DNA of 64,000 bases, from the NCBI RefSeq assembly GCF_030161595.1, contig NZ_BSUM01000001.1, positions 3,162,001-3,226,000 of the forward strand, read 5' to 3'. Below the pieces are notes generated by a model. The model ran no database searches. It was not told the origin of the DNA and saw only the letters and a list, made by a program, of their open reading frames with translations. Within the stretch, counting starts at the first letter, position 1; each line of letters starts with the position of its first letter. Of the stretch, positions 28,824 to 36,845 are shown in pieces. Made by a program: the position numbers and the translations under genes. The stretch comes from Litorihabitans aurantiacus (GTDB lineage Bacteria > Actinomycetota > Actinomycetes > Actinomycetales > Beutenbergiaceae).

Positions 28824-28970
28824 CCTCGCTGGGAGCGGCTGGGTCTCGCCCACGGCGGCTGGCGGCGGGCCGCCGTCGGGCCCGGGCCCCTGACCTGCGA
28901 CGACGCGATCGTCGGTGCCCGGAGCATGCCAGCAGCCGTTGTGCGCGAGACCCAGCCGCTGTGAGCGAGG
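28824..28970. repeat. Palindromic element with central core (core family, copy 2)
   Basis: 42-nt arms (28824-28865 and 28929-28970) are inverted relative to each other, with the same CTCGC..GCGGCTG units as the element at 23440. The core begins TGACCTGCGACGACG at 28891. Overall length, arm length and core position are nearly identical to copy 1, which suggests dispersal by copying. Confidence 0.9.
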
Positions 28971-28988
28971 GCTGCGCCGGGCGGCCGT

Positions 28989-29777
28989 TCAGTCCGCCAG
29001 CGGCACGACCGGCGTCGCGAGCGTGACGCCGCCATTCGCGTGGAGCGTCTGCCGGAACGGTCCGGTGGTGCGCAGGCCGCGGGACGCCGCTGCGTCGTCG
29101 AGCGCGATCCAGGCGTCGGCGGTGCTCGCGAGAAGCTCCGGCAGGTGGACGGCGACGGCGGTCGCAGCCGCCGGGAGCACGAGACGCACCGCCGCCGCGT
29201 CCGCCGCCCCACCAGCACCCACCACCGCCGCGCGCACGACCACCACGCCCGGGTCCGTGCGCCCGTCGAACGCCAGCAGCACGTCGGAGCCGGGCGCACC
29301 GCCGTCGACCCCCAGCGCAGCCAGAAGCCGCGCGACCGCACCCGGGATCTCCGTCTCGTCCCGCACCGTCTCCGCCACCCCGACGACGTCGACGGCGGGC
29401 AGCGCGACCTCCTCGACCGCGCCACGCGTCGCCCGGTGCCCGTCCTCGACCGCTCGCAGCCGCGCACGCACCTCGGCCAGCGCCTCGGAGTCCGCCGCGA
29501 TCCGCTCCGCGAGCGAGCCCTCGCGCTCGCGCAGCAGCGCCACCAGCCGGTCGTGCGTCAGCCCCGAGGCCAGCAGGTCGCCGATGGCGTCCAGCCCGAA
29601 GCCGACCGCGCGCAGGGCGAGGATCGCCCGGACCCGCCCGTCCTGCGACGGCGCTCACCGCCGTCGCGAAGTGACGGGGTCGACCCCGGCCGGGGCGAGC
29701 AGCCCCCGCTCCTCCCAGTGCCGCAGCATGCGCGGCGACGCCCCCGTCCGTTCCGACATCCTGCCGATCTCGTCCAT
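28989..29777 (-). pseudogene. MerR family regulator with an in-frame stop
   Basis: The N-terminus MDEIGRMSERTGASPRMLRH and WEERGLLAPAGVDP is a MerR winged helix. The expected RRY tyrosine codon is replaced by TGA at 29655-29657 (codon 41). The same frame then continues with APSQDGRVRAILALRAVGFG, LDAIGDLLASGL, a coiled coil and an effector-binding tail to 28989. No single homopolymer change repairs it, so it is either a true nonsense mutation or a substitution error. The ATG at 29777 lies 16 bp from a MerR-type dyad. If intact it would be 262 residues. The effector is unknown. Confidence 0.7.
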
Positions 29778-29793
29778 GGCCACCACTCCACCT

Positions 29794-29810
29794 CCTCACA
29801 CCGTGTGAGG
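29794..29810. promoter_or_regulatory. MerR-type operator dyad
   Basis: CCTCACAC-C-GTGTGAGG is a perfect 17-nt dyad directly preceded, on the reverse strand, by TTGACC, the usual -35 of MerR-controlled promoters. It lies immediately upstream of the MerR gene and just past the DUF1345 stop, suggesting autoregulation. Confidence 0.6.
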
Positions 29811-29811
29811 G

Positions 29812-30513
29812 TCAAGCCTGCTGCAGCGTGATGCTGATGAGCAGCGACGCGAACACGGCGATGATCGCCGTGGAGTAGGCGAACGCGAGCACGGAGTGGA
29901 GGCTGACGAGCCTGCGGACCGCACGGGTCTCGAGCGCGACGTCGGCCGAGGAGAAGGTCGTGGACAGCTGGATCGAGAGGTAGAGGAAGTCGGTGAAGCA
30001 GCGCGGCTCCGGCCCCGGGAAGGACATCGAGCTCTCGTTCGCCCAGCTGCGCATGTACTCGATCGCCATCACGGCGACCATCAGGACCCAGCTGCCGACC
30101 ACCCCGGTGACGCAGACGACCACGATCCATAGGCTCGCCACCGCGTCACCCGTCGCGAGCAGGACGACCGAGATGACGCCGATGACCAGCACGGTCCCCG
30201 CCCACGATGTCGGGCTCGACAGGAACAGCCACCGCACGAGCCGGCTGCGCTCGGCCGACCGTTCGAGGGAGGCCCTCAGGTCGGGCCCCTCCAGCCGCCG
30301 AAAGGTCGACCAGCTCATGAGGAGGAACGTCGGCCCGTACAGGCCGAACGCCAGGGTGACGAGCAGCGACGGGAACGTCGCGCCACGGTCGAGGACGTCC
30401 GCACCCTCCCCCACCGCGACCAGCGCGAAGGTCACCACGACGGCGACGGCGGAGGCGGCCGTGTGCCGGACCGCCTCGCGGGCGAGCAACCGGTGGATCC
30501 ACGAGCGAGACAT
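29812..30513 (-). CDS. DUF1345 family membrane protein
   Basis: A 233-residue protein with about five transmembrane helices. The C-terminal block is diagnostic for DUF1345: SFPGPEPRCFTDFLYLSIQL, TTFSSADVALETRAVRRL, then VSLHSVLAFAYSTAIIAVFA. The ATG at 30513 is preceded by GGTGGGGG. It diverges from cdaR with only 52 bp between the starts. Function of the family is unknown; some members resemble two-pore channel-like folds, but this is not established. Confidence 0.8.
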   Translation of the reverse strand: MSRSWIHRLLAREAVRHTAASAVAVVVTFALVAVGEGADVLDRGATFPSLLVTLAFGLYGPTFLLMSWSTFRRLEGPDLRASLERSAERSRLVRWLFLSSPTSWAGTVLVIGVISVVLLATGDAVASLWIVVVCVTGVVGSWVLMVAVMAIEYMRSWANESSMSFPGPEPRCFTDFLYLSIQLSTTFSSADVALETRAVRRLVSLHSVLAFAYSTAIIAVFASLLISITLQQA

Positions 30514-30565
30514 GCCCCCACCCGACCACAGGTCGGTGCCCCGCGGGGCGCGGCAGACCGGCATC

Positions 30566-31639
30566 ATGGCGGACGTGACCCGCCCCGACCCGCTCAGCAG
30601 CGAGCTCGCGCAGCGCGTCGTCGACACCGTCACCACCCGGATGGACCGGCACGTCAACGTCATGGACGCGCACGGCGTCATCATCGCCTCCTCCGACCCC
30701 GAGCGGATCGGCACGCTGCACCACGCGGCGGCCCGGGTGGTGGCGCAGGGGAGCGCCGTGACCGTGACGGTGCCCGAGGCGGGATCCGCCGACCGTCCCG
30801 GCGTGAACGAACCGCTCGAGGTCGACGGCGTGCTCGTCGGCGTCGTGGGGGTCACGGGCGACCCGCGCGAGGTGGGTCAGCTCGCGACCGTCGTGGCGCT
30901 CGGCGTCCAGCTCCTCATCGCGCAGGAGCGCTCCTACGACGCCGCGACGAGGCGCTCGACGGCGGCGCGCGAGCTCCTCGCGGCCCTCACCTCCGGAGGG
31001 CTCGACGCCGACGAGACGGCCGCGCGGCTGCGGGTCGCCGGGATGGGGGAGGGGCCGTGGAACCTGAGCGTCTGGGCCGATGCGGCGGGTGACGTGACGA
31101 CCCCGCCCGCCACCGCTCCGCAGCTGGTGAGTGACCTCAACTCCCGCCGGCACCACCGCGCTGCCGTGCTGCACGGGCTGCTGTGGGTCCTCACGCGTGC
31201 CCCGCACGCCCCCGCGGTCCCCGGCGCGCGCGGTCTGCGCGCGGCGTCCGTGGCCGACGCCGGGGCTCTGCTCGCGCACGCGCTCGACCTCCGCGCGCTC
31301 GCCGGGCACGCCCGCCTCCTGCCCGCGGACGGCGGAACGGTCGACGACGGCGCCGCGCTCCTCCTCGGCGTCGGGCACCTCCCGGCGGCCTCACTCGCGC
31401 GGCGTGCCGCGACGGTGGCGCGCCTGACGCCGTCGGACGCCGAGACCGTCACGGCGATGAGCGGTGCCACGACGCTCGCGGCTGCCGCCGCGGCGCTCTA
31501 CGTGCACCGCAACACGCTCGTGCAGCGCCTCGCCCGGATCCGCGAGCGGACGGGCCTCGACCCGCGCGTGCCCCGGGAGCTGGCCGCCCTCCAGATCGGT
31601 CTCCTCGCCCGCACGGCGCTCGAGCGGGGCGCCGGCTGA
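30566..31639 (+). CDS. cdaR: CdaR family transcriptional regulator (sugar diacid recognition)
   Basis: A 357-residue regulator. The N-terminal sugar-diacid recognition domain is seen as LAQRVVDTVTTRMDRHVNVM, ASSDPERIGTLHHAA, then VNEPLEVDGVLVGVVGVTGD. The C-terminal PucR-type helix-turn-helix contains ALYVHRNTLVQRLARIRERT. E. coli CdaR activates galactarate, glucarate and glycerate genes. A glycerate kinase and GntP permease lie just downstream here, consistent with the same role. The start is ATG at 30566; the ribosome site is weak. Confidence 0.92.
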   Translation: MADVTRPDPLSSELAQRVVDTVTTRMDRHVNVMDAHGVIIASSDPERIGTLHHAAARVVAQGSAVTVTVPEAGSADRPGVNEPLEVDGVLVGVVGVTGDPREVGQLATVVALGVQLLIAQERSYDAATRRSTAARELLAALTSGGLDADETAARLRVAGMGEGPWNLSVWADAAGDVTTPPATAPQLVSDLNSRRHHRAAVLHGLLWVLTRAPHAPAVPGARGLRAASVADAGALLAHALDLRALAGHARLLPADGGTVDDGAALLLGVGHLPAASLARRAATVARLTPSDAETVTAMSGATTLAAAAAALYVHRNTLVQRLARIRERTGLDPRVPRELAALQIGLLARTALERGAG

Positions 31640-31664
31640 GGGTCGAGCGGGCAGGATGGTCGGC

Positions 31665-32035
31665 ATGACCGTCATCAGGATCAACGCCATCACCGTCCCG
31701 GCCGAGTCCGGGGACGAGCTCGCCCACCGCTTCGCCGCGCGCGCCGGCGCCATCGACGGCGTCGACGGGTTCGAGGGCTTCGAGCTGCTCAAGCCGACCG
31801 ACGACCGCGAGGTCTGGCTCGTGCTCACCCGCTGGCGCGACGCCGAGGCGTTCGAGGCGTGGACGACGTCGGAGTCGTTCGGTCGCAGCCACCGGCAGGG
31901 CAGGCACGCCGCCGGGGCCGAGGGTTCCACGGGCGGCGCGGGCGGCACGGACGCCCCTGAGGGCGAGGCCCCCGCCGCCCCGTCGGCACCGCGAGCGAGA
32001 TCTGGAGCTACGAGATCGCCGGCGGCAGCTCCTGA
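31665..32035 (+). CDS. Antibiotic-biosynthesis-monooxygenase-like protein (frameshifted)
   Basis: A small ABM/HmoA-type protein (123 residues corrected). The dimeric alpha-beta barrel signature is TVIRINAITVPAESGDELAH, DGFEGFELLKPTDDREVWLV and TRWRDAEAFEAWTTSESF. Members include heme-degrading and quinone-forming oxygenases. Near the end the frame is broken in the C run at 31978-31981; one added base gives TASEIWSYEIAGGSS and a stop at 32035, replacing an implausible Arg-rich tail. It sits 25 bp after cdaR. Substrate is unknown. Confidence 0.8.
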
Positions 32036-32145
32036 GCACACCCGCCCAACCTGGGCGTTGTGCACACCCGGAGTGACAGCGCGGGTCTGACGAGTGTGCA
32101 TGACGCCGTCGTGGAGTGACCCGGGCCACGCCTAGCGTTCTCGTC

Positions 32146-33321
32146 ATGCCCGACGACGAGCAGCCCCGCCGACGCGTCCGCGTCGCCATCGTCCCCGACT
32201 CCTTCAAGGGGAGCGCCACCGCGCTCGAGGTCGCGACGGCGATGGCCCGCGGCGTGCAGCGCGCCAGCACCGCCGCCGTGTCCGGCGACCTCGAGATCCG
32301 CCTCAGCCCGTTCGCCGACGGCGGCGAGGGCACGCTCGACGCCCTCCTGGACGCCTGGGGCGAGCGCCCCCGCACCGTGGCCACCACCGATGCGCTCGGC
32401 CGTCCGGCCACGGCGCGCTACGGCCTCTCGCCGTCGCGCACGGGGGTGATCGAGGCCGCTGAGGCGTGCGGTCTGCCGCAGGTCTCGGACCGCCCGCTCG
32501 AGCCCCTCGCGGCGAGCACCCGCGGCGTCGGGACGATCGCCGCCGCGCTCCTGGAGGAGGGGGCGCGGGAGATCGTCCTGTGCGTCGGCGGTTCGGCCAC
32601 CACCGACGGCGGCACCGGCCTGCTCACCGCCCTCGGCGCCCGGTTCCTCGACCGCGCCGGCGGCGAGCTCCCGCCCGGGGGTGGCGCCCTGGCGGACCTC
32701 GACCGGATCGACCTGTCCCGGCTCGACCCCCGGGCGCGCACGGTCACCTGGCGCGTGGCCTGCGACGTCACCAACCCCCTGTGCGGCGAGCGCGGTGCCG
32801 CCGCGGTCTTCGGGCCGCAGAAGGGGGCGACGCCGGCCGACGTCGCGCGCCTGGACGCCGGCCTCGCGCGGCTCGCCGCGGTGGTCGCGGCCGAGGTGGG
32901 CCTCGACGCGGACGCGCTCGCGCAGCGCCCCGGCACGGGCGCTGCCGGCGGGATGCCGCTGCTGCTGACCGCGGTGCTCGGTGCCGAGCTCGTGCCCGGG
33001 AGCGAGCTCGTCGCGCAGACGCTCGGCCTCGCCGACGTCCTGGCCGGCGCCGACCTGGTCCTGACCGGCGAGGGCCGGTTCGACGAGCAGTCCCTGCACG
33101 GGAAGGTGGTCGACGCCGTCGCGCGCCACGCGCCCGCCGGTGCGGCCGTCGTCGTGATCGCGGGCGAGGTCGCGCTCGACGACGAGGCCGTCCACGCCCA
33201 CGGCGTCACCGCGGCGCTCGCGACGGCGCGCGGTCCCCGCACGCTGCCCGAGCTGAGCGCCACGGTGGCCGACGACGTCGAGGCCGCCGCGGCCGCCGTC
33301 GTGCGCCTGATGGGGCTGTAG
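32146..33321 (+). CDS. glxK: Glycerate kinase
   Basis: A 391-residue glycerate kinase of the GarK/GlxK family, phosphorylating D-glycerate (to 2-phosphoglycerate in the best-studied members). Motifs include VPDSFKGSATALEVA, PFADGGEGTLDAL, CVGGSATTDGGTGLL, RVACDVTNPLCGERGAA and LTGEGRFDEQSLHGK. It is followed after 87 bp by a GntP-type permease on the same strand, forming a glycerate uptake and activation pair downstream of cdaR. garK is an equally valid name. Confidence 0.95.
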   Translation: MPDDEQPRRRVRVAIVPDSFKGSATALEVATAMARGVQRASTAAVSGDLEIRLSPFADGGEGTLDALLDAWGERPRTVATTDALGRPATARYGLSPSRTGVIEAAEACGLPQVSDRPLEPLAASTRGVGTIAAALLEEGAREIVLCVGGSATTDGGTGLLTALGARFLDRAGGELPPGGGALADLDRIDLSRLDPRARTVTWRVACDVTNPLCGERGAAAVFGPQKGATPADVARLDAGLARLAAVVAAEVGLDADALAQRPGTGAAGGMPLLLTAVLGAELVPGSELVAQTLGLADVLAGADLVLTGEGRFDEQSLHGKVVDAVARHAPAGAAVVVIAGEVALDDEAVHAHGVTAALATARGPRTLPELSATVADDVEAAAAAVVRLMGL

Positions 33322-33408
33322 AACCCCCGACCCGACCCGCGCGACCCCATCGACACTGCCGACCGCACGCCCGCGGCCGGTGCACCACGAGGCGAAGGAG
33401 CCTTCCCG

Positions 33409-34764
33409 ATGTCCCAGATCCTGATCCTGGTCGCTCTCGTCGCGGCCATCGTGTTCGTCACGGCCCGGCTGAAGATCTCCCCGGTCCTGGCGCTGCTCGG
33501 GGCGGCGCTCGTCGGTGCCTTCGCCTACCGCATCCCCGTGGCGGACGTGATCAGCACGATCACGACGGCGTTCGGCGGCACCCTGGGCAACATCGGCCTG
33601 GTCATCCTGTTCGGCACGATGATCGGCGTCATCCTCGAGCGCTCCGGCGCGGCGATCGCGATGGCCGACTGGCTGATCAAGATCCTCGGCACCCGGTTCC
33701 CCAACCTCACGATGACGGTGATCGGCTACATCGTCTCGATCCCGGTGTTCTGCGACTCCGGCTACGTCATCCTCAACAGCCTGCGCAAGGCCATCACGGT
33801 GCGCACCGGCGTCTCCACGCTCGCGACCGCGATCGCGCTCATGACCGGCCTCTACGCCACGCACACCCTCGTGCCGCCCACCCCGGGTCCGCTGGCGGCC
33901 GCCTCCGAGCTCGGCGTCGAGAACCTCGGGCTGCTGATCGCCCTCGGTCTGCCCGTGGCCGCCCTCGCGGCGCTCGCGGCCATGCTGTTCGCGAACCGCT
34001 TCCTGCACCGCCCGGTCGAGCTCGTCCCGACAGCGGAGGAGGACGAGATCGACCACACCTACGAGGAGCTCCGCGCGAGCTACGGCGTGCTGCCGAAGGC
34101 GTTCCCCGCGTTCCTGCCGATCCTGGTCCCGCTCGTGCTGATCTGCGCGGCGTCGGTCGCCCGCATCCCGAGCCGGCCGCTCGGGCAGGGCGTGCCGTTC
34201 GACATCATCACGTTCGTCGGGACCCCGGTGATCGCGCTCGTCATCGGGCTGATCGCCGCCGCCGGTCTGCTGCGCGGCAACGGTCGGCTCGGCGCGTTCA
34301 ACACCCAGATCGACGAGGCCATCCGCGTCTCCGCCCCGATCCTGCTCATCACCGCCTCGGGTGCGGCGTTCGGGGCGGTGCTGGCCGCCTCCCCGCTCAT
34401 GGACGTGCTCGGCAGCAGCCTCTCGGGCCTCGGGATCGGCCTCGCGGTGCCGTTCCTCGTCGCCGCCGCGCTCAAGACCGCGCAGGGCTCCTCGACGGTC
34501 GCGCTCGTCACGACCTCGGCCCTCGTGGCGCCGCTGCTGGACTCCCTCGGGCTGGGCTCGGAGATGGGGGCCACGCTGGCGGTCCTCGCGATCGGCGCCG
34601 GCGCGATGGTCGTCTCGCACGCCAACGACTCCTACTTCTGGGTCGTCTCGCGCCTCAGCCGCATCCCGGTCGCGACGGCGTACCGCACCCTCACCGTCGC
34701 GACCGGGATCGAAGGTGTCACGGCCTTCGCGGCGATCTTCGGGCTCGGGCTGGTGCTGCTGTAG
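33409..34764 (+). CDS. GntP family gluconate/glycerate permease
   Basis: A 451-residue polytopic permease with 12 or more hydrophobic segments. Family blocks include FGGTLGNIGLVILFGTMIGV, VSIPVFCDSGYVILNSLRKA, and a C-terminal AQGSSTVALVTTSALVAP with MVVSHANDSYFWVVSRLS. GntP members import gluconate, fructuronate or glycerate with protons. The glycerate kinase directly upstream favours glycerate or a glycerate-yielding acid. It has a good GGAG site before the ATG. Confidence 0.93.
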   Translation: MSQILILVALVAAIVFVTARLKISPVLALLGAALVGAFAYRIPVADVISTITTAFGGTLGNIGLVILFGTMIGVILERSGAAIAMADWLIKILGTRFPNLTMTVIGYIVSIPVFCDSGYVILNSLRKAITVRTGVSTLATAIALMTGLYATHTLVPPTPGPLAAASELGVENLGLLIALGLPVAALAALAAMLFANRFLHRPVELVPTAEEDEIDHTYEELRASYGVLPKAFPAFLPILVPLVLICAASVARIPSRPLGQGVPFDIITFVGTPVIALVIGLIAAAGLLRGNGRLGAFNTQIDEAIRVSAPILLITASGAAFGAVLAASPLMDVLGSSLSGLGIGLAVPFLVAAALKTAQGSSTVALVTTSALVAPLLDSLGLGSEMGATLAVLAIGAGAMVVSHANDSYFWVVSRLSRIPVATAYRTLTVATGIEGVTAFAAIFGLGLVLL

Positions 34765-34836
34765 TCGCCGTCGCCCGACCGCGGAGGGCAGGTCTCCCCA
34801 TGGCGGGGTGTGTGGAGGCTCCCTAGAGTCGCGACC

Positions 34837-35585
34837 ATGTCGGACGCCCCCGGACATCACCGCCCACCGCCCACCTCGCACGCTCCCTGGAGCGCGTCGC
34901 CCGTGCCCGCACGGCGCTCACGGGCCACGGCACGGACGCCACGCGCAACGTCGAGGCGCACGTGCGCGACGGCGTGCTCGCCGAGGTCGTCGTGCACGAC
35001 GCGTGGCGCCGCGCCCTGCGCCCCGGTCAGCTGCGCGAGGCGGTGCTGGACGCGGCGCGCGAGGCGGCCGTCGACGCCGTCACGGCGTCGGCGCGGGCGT
35101 CGACGGGTCAGGGCTCCGCCACCGGGGCGCCCGACCCGACGACAGCGGCCGGTGAGCGACTGGAGCCGGCCCGCCTCCCCGCCGTCTCGCCCCACGCCCC
35201 GAGCGAGCAGTCGCTCGCCGCGATGAGCGACGTCCTGGACGAGCTGACGAGCGGGCTGCGCACGATGCTCGACCGGATCGACGCCGAGGACGCCGCGCCG
35301 GACGGGGCGGCGCCGTCGCCCGCCCGGACCATGCGGCGTATGGCCCACGTGACCCTCACGTTCGAGGGACCGGCCCTGGTCGACGTCGCGCTCGACCTCG
35401 CGTGGGTCGCGGAGGTGGACGCCGCCGCCCTCACGCGCGAGCTGCGCGGGGCGCTCGCCTCGCCGTCGCGCTCCGACGGACCGGCGGCTGCGGCGACGTC
35501 CGACGATCTCGCACGGCTGCAGGCGCTCGCGGCGCTCGCGCAGGACCCGCCCTCGCTCGCGGCCCGCCTGCGGCTGCGCGACTGA
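34837..35585 (+). CDS. YbaB/EbfC-like protein of an ESX-type module (frameshifted)
   Basis: A 249-residue protein after correction. The frame breaks in the C run at 34847-34851; one added base gives MSDAPRTSPPTAHLARSLER followed by a helical segment and DGVLAEVVVHDAWRRALRPG, which resembles the YbaB-like proteins that accompany WXG100 genes. The second half (SLAAMSDVLDELTSGLRTML, HVTLTFEGPALVDVALDLAW) repeats this strand pattern weakly. It precedes two ESX-substrate-like genes by 54 bp. The YbaB assignment rests on pattern and context and is tentative. Confidence 0.55.
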
Positions 35586-35639
35586 CCGACCCCACCGCCC
35601 CACCTGGTTCGCCCCACCCACCACCCGAACGGAGCCCCC

Positions 35640-35951
35640 ATGTCCCTCGAGGTAGCCGTCGAGGCGCTGCGCGAGGACGCCGCCCACTGGGCCGGCGTCT
35701 CCGGCGACCTGTCGACCCAGGCCGGCGCCGCCTCCGCCGTCACCGTGCCCCGGACCGCCTTCGGCACGCTCGGGACCGCGGCCGCCGACGCGTACGCCGC
35801 CGCGGCGTCCCGCGCCGCGCAGACCCTCGTCGACGGGCAGGCGCGCACCGCCGAGGCCGCCGCCGTGCTGCGCCACGTCGCCACCTCCTACGAGGCGTCC
35901 GACGAGCTCGCGCGCGCGGCGTTCGCCGGCGCGTGGGACCTGGAGGACTGA
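35640..35951 (+). CDS. ESX/EspC-like secreted substrate
   Basis: A 103-residue, almost entirely helical Ala-rich protein (MSLEVAVEALREDAAHWAGV, AAADAYAAAASRAAQTLVDG, ATSYEASDELARAAFAGAW). Size, helix-turn-helix hairpin pattern and the YEASDE tail motif fit the EspC/WXG100 group of type VII secretion substrates. The YxxxD/E-like YEASDE is compatible with a type VII export signal. It starts with ATG after GGAG and is followed after 3 bp by the WXG-domain protein, its probable partner. Confidence 0.7.
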   Translation: MSLEVAVEALREDAAHWAGVSGDLSTQAGAASAVTVPRTAFGTLGTAAADAYAAAASRAAQTLVDGQARTAEAAAVLRHVATSYEASDELARAAFAGAWDLED

Positions 35952-35954
35952 ACC

Positions 35955-36779
35955 GTGATCTGGACCATCATCGAGCAGATCCGGCAGGCGGTCCGCGACG
36001 TCGAGCAGCTCCTGGAGCGGTTCCGACGCCGGATCGACCTCGCGGCCGCGGCCATGGCCCGCGCGGGGCACCCCTCGCACCTCGTGCACGTGGTGCAGGC
36101 GGCAGCCGACCTCGTGGGGGAGTGGCAGGCGGCGGCCGACTGGGTCGCCGACGCGCTCGACGGACTCGGGGACCCCGCGGCGCTGGACACCGCGGCCGGG
36201 GAGTGGGACGCGATCCCGCAGCCGCTGCGCGACGTCGAGGACCGGGTGCGCGACCTCTACAGCCGCGTCGGCGGGTACTGGGAGGGGTCGGCCGCCGACG
36301 CCTACACCGAGCGCGTCTCGCTGCAGCGCGAGGCGATCGCCGAGGCCGGCGCCCAGACGGGCGCCCTCTCGGCGCCGCTGCGGGACGTCAAGGCGGCGAT
36401 CCTCGCGATGGCGGGCGCCGTGCTGCTCGCGATCCTCACGCTGGTGGGCGCGCTGGTCGCGGCCTGGACGGGCATCGTCGCGGGCACGACGGCGATCATC
36501 GCCGGCGCCGTGACGCTCGCCGCGAGCGCGGCGGCGGTGGCCACGGGGATCGGTGCGCCGCTGGGGGCTGCGGGCGCCGCGGCGGCCTGGCTGGGGATCG
36601 CGGGCGGCGTCGCGACCGTGCTCGGTGCGATCGGTGCCGCGCTGCTCGGGGTGGGGATCGCCTGGGTCACGCTCGACAACGCCGGGAACGACTTCGGCAC
36701 GGCCTCGGACAGCGCCGCCGGGACGTTCACGCAGATCGAGGGCGACCTCGGCACCTGGCCCTGGCTGGCCCGGGTCTGA
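35955..36779 (+). CDS. WXG-domain protein with hydrophobic C-terminal half
   Basis: A 274-residue protein. Residues 1-140 are helical with the WXG-like turn VGGYWEGSAADAYTERVSLQ. Residues about 150-250 are strongly hydrophobic, Ala/Gly-rich and probably span the membrane three times (ILAMAGAVLLAILTLVGALV, IIAGAVTLAASAAAVATG, LGIAGGVATVLGAIGAALLG). GTG at 35955 is 3 bp after the EspC-like gene. No EccC-type ATPase or other type VII core gene is in the window, so export would rely on a machine elsewhere. It carries no recognised toxin domain. Confidence 0.65.
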   Translation: MIWTIIEQIRQAVRDVEQLLERFRRRIDLAAAAMARAGHPSHLVHVVQAAADLVGEWQAAADWVADALDGLGDPAALDTAAGEWDAIPQPLRDVEDRVRDLYSRVGGYWEGSAADAYTERVSLQREAIAEAGAQTGALSAPLRDVKAAILAMAGAVLLAILTLVGALVAAWTGIVAGTTAIIAGAVTLAASAAAVATGIGAPLGAAGAAAAWLGIAGGVATVLGAIGAALLGVGIAWVTLDNAGNDFGTASDSAAGTFTQIEGDLGTWPWLARV

Positions 36780-36780
36780 G

Positions 36781-36822
36781 GCCGACGGCGGGTGGCGGCT
36801 CGCGCCGTCGCCCGCCGTCGGC
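36781..36822. terminator. Bidirectional terminator hairpin
   Basis: GCCGACGGCGGG and CCCGCCGTCGGC pair perfectly (12 bp) around an 18-nt loop. It lies between the convergent ESX-like and hydrolase genes. Confidence 0.75.
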
Positions 36823-36845
36823 TCCCCCGACCCGGCCGCGGGTCG

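Larger units (their letters stand above)
28458..28988. other. Intergenic stretch with two operators, a gene remnant and a palindromic element
   Basis: No complete gene is seen. From left to right it holds the 17-nt operator, the 31-nt palindrome, the 39-codon fragment at 28604-28723, and the core-family repeat at 28824-28970 that abuts the MerR 3' end. Confidence 0.7.

Noticed and set aside
28531..29799. Long reverse open frame covering the MerR gene region
   Set aside because: It is a different frame from the recognisable MerR protein and encodes Arg/Ala/Gly low-complexity sequence.
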